15,625 nt of DNA from Pilaira anomala (taxonomy: Eukaryota; Mucoromycota; Mucoromycetes; Mucorales; Mucoraceae): contig JAIXMQ010000184.1 in assembly GCA_025716855.1 (NCBI GenBank), positions 1-15,625 on the forward strand, given 5' to 3'. Of this stretch, positions 8,240-15,625 are shown one piece after another. Position numbers and translations under genes: made by a program. A model generated the notes under the pieces. That model ran no database searches. It was not told the DNA's origin and saw only the letters and a list, made by a program, of their open reading frames with translations. Numbering within the stretch: the stretch's first letter is position 1; the number at the start of each line of letters is the position of its first letter.

Positions 8240-9954
8240 TTAAAGGTGGTGCATTAATTTTTTTTCTGATTGGGCAAGACGACGCTTAGAACGACGAAGA
8301 GGGTTTGCATGATTTGAGTTCTTACGTTTAGAAGAAATCGGATTTGAGTTGTTAATCGGGACAATCGATTTGTCTGAGCGATCCTTGCGACAATATGATC
8401 GTTTAGTACGAGTAACTACGGGATCCGTCGACGAACTTTCTGCTATATCAGTAAAAGAATTAATCAGCCTAGAAACTGAACCTGGAGGATTCTTTTTTAA
8501 TAAATCAATTGCAGTTGGTACGTTAGTGATTACGTTGGATTTCTTAGGTTTGTATGGAATACCTAATTTTTTCCAGTAATCCCGTAAGGTCTCTGTAGCA
8601 TTAAATTTTGATTGTTCAATCCACTCATCCCATTCACTACTGAAGTTTTTCCATCTGAAAAGGTATTTTCTCTTGTAGGAGGACCTCGATGATTCAAAAC
8701 TGCTTCAATTTCATAATGTTTGATCTCGTTATTTTCATCATCAAGTTCAATGACCTCATCCTGAGAGATAAGTTTAAGTTCAACGGACGTATAATTACGA
8801 GGCATAAGTGTACCAGTATGATCTTTGAGAATGTATGCATTACCCCTATTTTTTCGTACGACCTCGTAAGGGCCGCTGTACGATGGAGCAAGTTGACCAT
8901 TTTTGGTTTGTAAGCGTACCATGACATGACTGCCAGGAGGGTACTCTACCAATAAATGTTTGTTATCGAATTTAGTTTTCTCTAAATCCAATTGAGCTAA
9001 TTTTCTGGCGTGAATAGCAGGGAAAACAATATCAGCCATATAATCAATACGTTTCATGAGTTCCTCGTGGGAAACTTGCTTACGTTTCTCAGGAAGTACC
9101 GATGTATCAGGTTTGTGGAACCCGTACGGCTCAGCCATCTTCCTAGCAAACATTAATGAAAACGGGGCGGTGTTGAGTCGCTTCGAAATTCGATTATTAA
9201 GTGCTAACTGAACTGCATTCAGATGTAAATCCCAGTCATTACCAATGCCATGAGTGGCTTTAGCAAGTAAACGCTTGACTGACTGTACGTAGCGCTCACT
9301 GAGTCCATTTGAGGGTGCATGTAGGGGAGTGATAAATCTATGATCAAAACCCATTGCTTTCGCAAGATCAGACATTAGAGTATTTTAAACTCTAAACCAT
9401 TGTCACTCTGAAGTAATCCGCCACTTGGAAAACCAAGAATAGAGAAAACTTCAACAAGAGCACGTATGACAGTATCACTACGTTTATCTTGTAAAGGACG
9501 TAAGACACAAAACCTCGTAGCAACACATACTATTACTAAAAAATAGTTGTTACCATGAACCGAAGTTGTATTCATAGGACCACCTAAATCGATAGCATAA
9601 TGACTACCAGGAAGATAACTATATATAGGACGAAGGGGATGATAACCTCTTTTTTGTATATTATGTTTCTGACAATCATACATTTACGCACAAATTCAAT
9701 GCAATCATTAATAAGCTTAGGCCAATGAATACCTTCTTGATGAAGACGTTTAACCATTTGTTCAGCTCCATAATGACCCACTTTATTGTGTGCATCAATG
9801 AGAAGTTCTTTCCTTTCAGATTCAGGTGCAATAAGATAGTCAGCATGAATGCTTTGACCACTTTGAATGTAAAATAAATTACGTGAGAGTCCTGAGTGAG
9901 TATGGGTATTACAAGGATCGACCGTATCACCGTGATGCGCATCTGTATCACTGA
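8240..9954 (-). pseudogene. Gypsy pol, integrase with C-terminal chromodomain (frame broken)
   Basis: Integrase inserts the element's cDNA into the genome. The zinc-binding part shows His residues in DAHNKVGHYG and Cys residues in CIEFVRKCM. The core has Asp in YAIDLGGP (near 9590), Asp in QSDNGLEF (near 9404) and Glu in GLSERYV (near 9297). The last two are 35 residues apart once the frame break is allowed for. A GPY/F-like YSGPYEVVRK follows. The C-terminus, read in another frame from about 8670, contains YLFRWKNFSSEWDEWI and LRDYWKK, a chromodomain that would guide insertion to marked chromatin. It then has a basic tail ending at TAA 8240-8242. Frame breaks lie near 9672, 9380 and 8670; the 9380 one is in an A run. 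Confidence 0.85.
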
Positions 9955-11113
9955 CTATCTCTTTTTGTACAAGAGTGTGATTAGGATCATTTGATGATGA
10001 ATCCGACAGAGGTTGAAACTTATATTCGCTCTTGAATTGAGCAAGAGATTCTGAATGAATCTAGCATGCATATCTTTTTTCTTTTTATTAATTGTGCTTG
10101 AAATAGCGCAATTCTTAAATTTAGAAACGATGCGTAATTGTTTGTTTGTATCACTACTACTGCTTTCAGTGATAGGAGGATACAATCGTGATAAGGCATC
10201 AGGGAGAATATTATCCATACCTTTGATATAGACTACTTTGAAATCGTAATCTAAAAGTATATCTAACCACTTAATCATCATAGAATTTGAGTTCTTCTGA
10301 CAATGAATGTAAGCTAAACTTTTATGATCTGTGAATAGCGTGAAATGAGTACCCCAAATGAATTTGTGAAACTGTTTCAACGCATAAACACAACCAAGAG
10401 TTCACGCATGGTACAACTCTATCTAGTTTCACTAAAGATAATTTTCATGAAAAGAAGCCGATGTGCTTTATAATAGTTTTAGATGTGCCGTCAGCTGTGG
10501 TAGTTTTATATTCTTGAAATAAGCAACAACCAATAGCATAATCTGAAGCATCTGTAGCAATACAGAAAGGATGATTTAAATCGGGATGAGATAAAACAAC
10601 ATCAGAGACGAGTACTTTCTTAAGAAAATTAAAGTGCATATCGTGTGTAGATGACCACTCAAATTTCTTTCCTTTATTTTTTTCATCGTGTGAACGAAGG
10701 AAATCAATTGGCGCCATAAGCATTGCTGCTTGTGGAATATGCTGTCTGAAATAATTCACAAATCCTAAAAAGGATTGACACTGTTTTGAAGTAACAGGTC
10801 TTGGAAGTGATTCCAGATTGGTCAACTTACGTGTATCAATTCTACGACCTCTAGCAGAGATAGAAAAACCTAACAAGTAAACCTCGCTCTTAGCAAAATG
10901 TGATTTTTTGAAATTAATACGCAAGTTACTTTGAGTAAGGATCAAAAGGACATGTTTGACATGTTCAAAATGTGAATCCATTGAGCGAGACATAATGCAA
11001 ATATCATCTATAAAAGAACGTACGTAAGGTAAATCCTTAAATAGAGATAAGATGATTCTACTAAAAAGTTGACTTATAGTTGATACACCAAATGGTGATC
11101 CAACATGCATGTA
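9955..11113 (-). pseudogene. Gypsy pol, C-terminal RT and RNase H (frame broken)
   Basis: Continuation of the reverse transcriptase on the far side of the Tc1 element. It shows SPFG, the catalytic FIDD box (about 11003-11014), LRINFKKSHF and LGFSISARG (RT thumb-type motifs), then LSHPDLNHPF. RNase H follows with Asp in ATDASDYAIG (near 10552) and the later FTDHKSLAYI. The frame is lost around 10380-10450, where the RNase H Glu motif should lie, and again near 10000, where the frame leading to integrase takes over. DNILPDALSRLYPP marks the RNase H to integrase connection typical of the family. Confidence 0.85.
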
Positions 11114-11150
11114 CAATGAGGCACGAAAAGTTTTACATGTTAAAACTCCG
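11114..11150. repeat. Tc1 terminal inverted repeat, left
   Basis: 37 bp identical in inverted orientation to 12404-12440; similarity ends abruptly after ACTCCG. Confidence 0.95.
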
Positions 11151-11309
11151 ATATGCTTGTCTAGATCAAAAAAAAAACTTTCGAAGTCTTTTCATACTTT
11201 ACAGTCATAGCTACTTAGCTTATCATTGCATAAATAATTAAATAGACATATTTTATAGTCAACGCACCAAAAGAAAAAAATTAAAAAAAATTATTTTGGT
11301 TATTTTACA

Positions 11310-12317
11310 TCAATATTTAATAGGGCCTCCCTTTGCATCAATCACTTGTTGCATGCGGGATGGCATACTATCAATGAGTTTATTGACGTATTCAACAGAT
11401 ATACTTCTCCAGGCATACTCAATCATTACTTGTGTCGAACGATGAGACCTATGATTGTACCATTCTCTATGAAACTTCCTTTTCAGTATATTCCACATGT
11501 TTTCAATTGGATTCAAATCCGGAGATCTTGCTGGCCATTTCATTTTCTTTACAGCAGCTTCATCTCTCCACTTATTTGTCTCACGACTGGTATGAATAGG
11601 AGCGTTATCTTCCATAAGTATGACACCTGGTTTACTATTGTAAAAACCTAGTAAGACAGGTTTGCATACAAAGTCAACATATTCTCTGCTTCTGATCCTT
11701 CCTTTAGGTAGAACTACCAAACGAGACTTCTCACTACCACGAATGGCGCCCCAAACCATTATTTTGGTTCTTCCACTCATAAAAGAAGGCATCAAACACT
11801 CCTTCAAAAACTTCTCCTTAGGCTCCCTCCATACTTTCTTCAGATCAATATCGCGACCGATTTCGATGCTTGATTCATCAGTCCAAATAATGTCCCTCCA
11901 CTGCTCCAAAGTCCAGTTTTTGTGCTCTTTAGCAAACTTCAATCTCTCTTTAATATGCCTATTCTCAAGATATGGCTTTTTTGTTCTCATTCTTTTTCTA
12001 ATGTTCATTGCCTTAAGCTCATGTCGAAGTAACCATTTGCTCATTTTAAAAGGCATTTCCTTAATAATAGAGTCTTGAGTTGCGCTTCTGTTTCTTTTCA
12101 CATGTCTTCTTAAGAAGCGTCTGTCACTATCTGTCAAGCTCTTAGGTCTTCCGGAACTCTTCTTACTTTCTACTGTTCCTCTTTCCTCAAATCCTTTGAT
12201 AAGTCTACTGACAGTAGAAGGATCAACACCGAAATCGTTAGCGACTTCCTCCTGTGTCACGTTTCCTCTAGCGCGTTCAACAATCATAGCTTTCTTTTCA
12301 GTTGTTAAGCGAAGCAT
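11310..12317 (-). CDS. Tc1-type transposase, DD34E, 335 aa, apparently intact
   Basis: Cuts the element out at its terminal repeats and joins it to a TA site. The N-terminus has paired helix-turn-helix DNA-binding parts: residues 1-55 (VTQEEVANDFGVDPSTVSRL), then a GRPKSLTDSDRR hinge and a second helical region. The catalytic core shows Asp in IIWTDESSIEIG, Asp in VILMEDNAPIHTS and Glu in SPDLNPIENMW. The last two are separated by 34 residues, the DD34E signature of Tc1. The length is normal for the family (about 340). The start ATG at 12317 is preceded by an A-rich leader; the stop is TGA at 11310. It sits antiparallel to nothing and parallel to the host gypsy pol. No stop or frameshift, in contrast with the surrounding retroelement. 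Confidence 0.95.
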   Translation of the reverse strand: MLRLTTEKKAMIVERARGNVTQEEVANDFGVDPSTVSRLIKGFEERGTVESKKSSGRPKSLTDSDRRFLRRHVKRNRSATQDSIIKEMPFKMSKWLLRHELKAMNIRKRMRTKKPYLENRHIKERLKFAKEHKNWTLEQWRDIIWTDESSIEIGRDIDLKKVWREPKEKFLKECLMPSFMSGRTKIMVWGAIRGSEKSRLVVLPKGRIRSREYVDFVCKPVLLGFYNSKPGVILMEDNAPIHTSRETNKWRDEAAVKKMKWPARSPDLNPIENMWNILKRKFHREWYNHRSHRSTQVMIEYAWRSISVEYVNKLIDSMPSRMQQVIDAKGGPIKY

Positions 12318-12403
12318 TTATTAAATAAAAATAAAAATTATAAAGAAGAATATAGAGCTACAAAGGTTTAAACATCAACATGTTGCATGAAACCCTTCAA
12401 ATC

Positions 12404-12440
12404 CGGAGTTTTAACATGTAAAACTTTTCGTGCCTCATTG
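12404..12440. repeat. Tc1 terminal inverted repeat, right
   Basis: Reverse complement of 11114-11150 over all 37 bp. It also provides a spurious read-through of the RT frame ending at TAA near 12368. Confidence 0.95.
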
Positions 12441-14137
12441 TACTTTAAATTGTCAGGACCGGTAAAACTAGTCTTGATTTGATCATCAGGATTTACATGA
12501 AATTGTGAAAATGCTGATTTGAGATCAATAGTAGTGAAAACAACACATCCTTCCATTGAAGTAAAAAAGATGTCGTTAATTAATGGTTGAGTTTCATTAA
12601 TTGTAGGAAGAGCCTTGTTTAATAATCTAGTGTCAAGTATAACACGAAGATCGTCTTTTGTAACGTTATCTTTGGATGAAGTAATACCAGACTCATGATT
12701 GTTCTTTATGGTAACCGTAATAGGCAGGTTCCATGCTGAAGCAGGTGCTCTTTTAATAATACCATCCTTTACCCAGTCATTAATTACTTCCATAACCTTA
12801 GGTTGTAATTTATATGCAATAGGGTATTGACGAATATTAGCAAAATAATTATCAGGAGTAGGAAGATAGAGAATACTCTCTGGTAAGTTACAGAAAGAGT
12901 TTTTTTCTAAGGCACTGTTTGCTTCAATATAAGGTTTAATTGCCAAATTGAAAGCTTGCTGTTCCTTCTCCGTACCAAATGGTGTTACATTAGGTATATA
13001 AGCTTCATCATCGATTGAATCATCAATAGATTTGGTATTATCTTTGTATTTATGAGCTACATTGATTAATCTGATTGATAATTTAGGCATAAGATCAATA
13101 CCCACCAAAATGGTATGTGAGGTGGTAATGAGGTTATTATCGATAACGTCAAACTTGTGCCTAACAGTTTTATCTACTCCATCATAATCAAGTGCTAATT
13201 CACTTACAGTTTGCTCTCTTGGTATACGAGAATTATCTGCTAAGATAAGTGAACCACCGATTTTATGAAAAGCGATATTATTGTCTAAGACAAACTGTTT
13301 ACTAATAATAGAAACTTGTGCTCCAGTGTCTAGAGTACAAACAGTTTTAATTGAATTAATAATAATGGGAGTAATCGGTGAAAAGGCTACATTGTCAGAG
13401 TCTTTAAATAGATTATTTGTTTCCCCTACATTATTACTTTTAAGTGAAAACATGGAACGATCATAAATTGAGATAGAAAAAATATTTTTATTACTATTAT
13501 TATTATTTTCTATTTCATCATTGTCATTGACAATGAAGTGGTCCAGGCTTCTATAGATGGCCTGGAACTCACTTTCATCTTCATCATCACTAAAAATGGT
13601 AGAAGTGACCGGACAAGATATGTTGATATCATTACTAAAATTAGAAGAAGAGTCAGTGGTATGAACTTCAGCAACAATGTTTGATAAAACAGATAAATTT
13701 TCTAAATTATTTACCTTTCTAGCAAGATATCTCTTTCTTTCCTCACAGATGTTCATATGCTCGGGACTGTAATGGGCAACACGACAGGACAAACACTTGT
13801 TCTTCTCTCTTAAGAAGGCAGATTCTTCCTTTGACAACTTACAGTTGACATTGTTGATACGGTTCATATGAATAGAGGTGCTTTTCCCAGCATAATTTCC
13901 TTCAAATTCTCTCTTTTTTGAACCGAGAGAAGAAGAAGAGGAGGAGGAAGAAGAAGAGGAAGAAGGTTTTGCGGAAGAGTTAATTTTCTTCTGAATCTTC
14001 AAAATTGCATCTTCAAGGTGCCCAAGGTTGTGGTTCACAGCTTCCAGGACCTCATGGAAGGCACGGGACACGTTTATGAACTCATGTTCGTTGTGAGGGG
14101 CGTGTTTGCTGGTGAGGTTAGGTTGTTGCTGCTTGCT
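12441..14137 (-). pseudogene. Gypsy gag-pol: knuckle-like motif, protease and N-terminal RT, cut by Tc1
   Basis: Open for about 565 codons with no ATG at its head, since it enters from gag through a frame break. Counting from the GTG at 14071: a serine run (38-48) encoded by an AAG/AGG-rich repeat; a Cys/His cluster (Cys93, Cys96, His100, Cys109), a variant of the Gag zinc knuckle; an acidic linker; the aspartic protease with CTLDTGAQVSII (Asp248) and ILVGIDL; and RT starting near residue 400 with the first catalytic Asp in FTTIDLKSAFSQF (516). The frame ends at codon 544, where the Tc1 element is inserted. The sequence continues in frame at 11113. Confidence 0.9.
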
Positions 14138-15054
14138 TTACATAAACTCTACAAGCTTCGATTGTACTATGTCTTAGAATTCCTTTGACAACAAAGAAGA
14201 CAAGAAAGAACAGGTTAAATAAAAATTATTTGTAACGTTTACTTTAGCAGCTGACAAATAGAAGCTGAAGCGATTCATATAATCTGCAAGAAGTTCATTG
14301 TTACCCTGCTTCATACAATTAAGTGAATGGTTGAGAGACACTAAGGTCGTTCTATTTGAAACATCAAACCGGTTCTGGAGAACAAGTTTTACGTCACTCC
14401 AAGAAAGTTTTTTCTTGCTACCGATATTTTGAACATACTAATTGAAGTAACAATTGTTTCGCTCGAAACATGCTTCAAGATGAAACATCCAATGTTCCTC
14501 AATATTTACATCATACTGACTGTATACACGCTCGAATTTTCTTACAAAAAATTCAAGTGAGTGCTCATGACACTGATGCAAATCGGAACTACCAACATCC
14601 AACAACATAGGTTTAACATCAAAGTTAGGGATTTCTTTGGGAGGGATTGCCTTATGATCTTTTTTGTTAATCAAACCTAAGCTGTCATAGACATCATGCT
14701 GGTTTGTGCCGTTAAAATTCTAATAGAAGATTCCTCAATTGATGCCAAGGTTGCCTTAGCCTCAGTTAACACTTGGTAAAGATACGTCATGTCTTTGGCA
14801 ATTCTATCCTTGACACACTCACGTGTCATAAGATCTTCGGGGTTAGTGGGACTTTCATCCATAACCTTATCTTGAAGACAATCTAACTCATCGAGCTTGC
14901 GGTGACATTTAGCTATCTTACGTGTAACCTGGTCAGTTTCTGAATTGAAAACTTGCACTGAAAATGGCTTAGCGGAAGATGAGTCAGAGGTTACTAGTGT
15001 AACGACTGCTTCTATACACTTGTAATGGTAAGATAACTTTAAAAGAAAATAAAG
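14072..15054 (-). pseudogene. Gypsy gag, capsid-type region (several frame breaks and a TAG)
   Basis: Three open pieces make up a Gag N-terminal and capsid region. The first, from about 15054 to 14690, is helical and charged (VTRKIAKCHRKLDELDC). The second (about 14690-14441) reads on through HWMFHLEACFERN to an in-frame TAG at 14438-14440. After it comes LSWSDVKLVLQNRF and NHSLNCMKQGNNELLADYMN, the pattern of the Retrotrans_gag domain (W, L, F, KQG, DY..RF). A last piece (LRHSTIEACRVYVKQAA) is in another frame. Breaks lie near 14690, 14176 and 14120. No ATG was found in frame at the 5' end, so the true start is missing or lies upstream across another break. Confidence 0.75.
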
Positions 15055-15625
15055 TTAAATTAGCATTGAGAAATTAAAGGTGGTATATCATTATCCGAGT
15101 TAAACAATAATAAATACCTTTGAGTAACAAAAGAGAATGTTAGAGTAATTACAGGTAGAACAACAACAGAAGAGAGATAGAATATAAGTTTATTAAAAGA
15201 GAATAATAAAAGTATAAAAGAATAATATGAATATTAAACAGATAAAAACGCTGAGGTAGTATTTATATCTATTGTAGAGTATTTATAATAAAGATGATGG
15301 TTGAGAATTATTCGGTAATTAATGGTTAAGTAGTAATGTAAATATATTTAAGTAACTAAATAATCAGTAATAGTTGTAATCGAGCTGGTAACATATATGT
15401 AATGTCATCGGGTCATTACAACACTATGGCAGATGGGTTCTGTAAAATACCGGTAATTTGTCTCAAATTGTTGTATACGAGCCTACCTTACAGCATCAAT
15501 AGCGATTGTCAATAGTTATGGAGATTGTTTTATTTAAAATGAGTAATCTTGATTATTTATTATGATAGCGGTTGCGATCTATTTTAATATTATTGTGTTC
15601 ACATAAGAACATCGTCTTCTAGATT
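15055..15625 (-). other. Upstream leader and possible 5' LTR of the gypsy element
   Basis: No gene. On the minus strand it has two TATAAATA boxes (15260-15267 and 15280-15287) about 200 bp upstream of gag, which fits an LTR promoter, then a CT-rich transcribed-looking stretch. I could not match it to sequence on the far side of the element, so LTR identity is unproven; the element may continue past the window. Confidence 0.4.
15260..15287 (-). promoter_or_regulatory. Paired TATA boxes, candidate LTR promoter
   Basis: Two TATAAATA octamers on the minus strand, 20 bp apart, upstream of gag. Spacing and orientation suit an LTR core promoter; AT-richness makes a chance match possible. Confidence 0.35.

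Larger units (their letters stand above)
11114..12440 (-). mobile_element. Complete Tc1-type transposon, 1,327 bp, TA target duplication
   Basis: The ends are 37-bp perfectly matching terminal inverted repeats (11114-11150 and 12404-12440), beginning CAATGAGGCACGAAAAGTTT. TA stands on each side (11112-11113 and 12441-12442). The target is a tyrosine codon of the gypsy RT: the RT frame stops at one TA and resumes in the same frame at the other, as expected for simple insertion. The interior holds one transposase gene. Identical repeats and an uninterrupted ORF suggest a recent, possibly mobile copy. Confidence 0.95.
8240..15054 (-). mobile_element. Decayed Ty3/gypsy chromodomain LTR retrotransposon (interrupted by Tc1 element)
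   Basis: Reading down the minus strand, the order is capsid-type Gag, Cys/His knuckle-like motif, aspartic protease, reverse transcriptase, RNase H, H2C2 zinc-binding integrase with DD35E core, GPY/F-like module and chromodomain. That order (RT before integrase) defines Ty3/gypsy, and the C-terminal chromodomain marks a chromovirus. Coding is broken by several single-base shifts, a TAG stop and the 1,327-bp Tc1 insertion, so this copy is not functional as read. LTR borders and primer-binding site were not identified; the 5' LTR probably lies at or beyond the right edge of the window. Confidence 0.9.

Noticed and set aside
9676..9951. 91-codon minus-strand frame in the integrase region
   Set aside because: Low-complexity out-of-frame reading; the neighbouring frame shows the zinc-binding motif instead.
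11346..12078. Plus-strand frames opposite the Tc1 transposase
   Set aside because: Antisense shadows of a well-conserved DD34E gene.
795..15558. AGTAATCTTGATTATTT at 795-811 and again at 15542-15558
   Set aside because: A 17-bp match in very AT-rich DNA is near what chance gives over this length, and nothing adjoining it matches.

Overview
This window looks like repeat-rich nuclear DNA of a fungus. It is strongly AT-rich, the introns are short (53-94 bp) with GTAAGT-type donors, and three transposon classes are nested together. The transposase and polyprotein sequences recall those of early-diverging fungi (Mucoromycota-like). That placement is an impression from sequence character, not a database result. 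No bacterial operon, rRNA, tRNA or CRISPR array was seen.

Layout. (1) 1-1352: no coding gene seen; it holds a TATA-like box, a good-looking intron signature and small inverted or direct repeats. (2) 1353-1515: a 163-bp pogo/Tc1-like MITE with TA duplication, ending 10 bp before the start codon of gene A. (3) 1526-2536, + strand: gene A, at least two exons, unknown function, with a reading-frame break in a Pro/Thr/Ala-rich stretch. (4) 3404-4212, + strand: gene B, four exons, about 191 residues, unknown function. (5) 4452-5432: a 981-bp non-autonomous fold-back element with arms of about 200 bp and TTAA (or TA) duplication. (6) 5814-6167, - strand: gene C, the last exon of a paralogue of gene A, cut off from its 5' part. 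(7) 6370-7572, - strand: a PIF/Harbinger-type transposase with one intron and one in-frame amber stop. (8) About 8240-15054, - strand: a decayed Ty3/gypsy chromodomain retrotransposon (gag, protease, RT, RNase H, integrase, chromodomain). (9) 11114-12440, - strand: an apparently intact Tc1-type DD34E transposon inserted into the RT coding region at a TA dinucleotide.

Relations. Genes A and C share an unrecognised C-terminal domain and the same phase-0 intron position, so they are old paralogues in opposite orientation around gene B. The upstream part of gene C is displaced or destroyed, with the Harbinger and gypsy sequences lying where it should be. The gypsy element carries many single-base frame breaks and a nonsense codon. 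The Tc1 copy inside it has matching 37-bp terminal repeats and an uninterrupted ORF, so it is the youngest insertion and the only one here that might still be mobile. The outer ends of the gypsy and Harbinger elements could not be fixed from sequence inspection.
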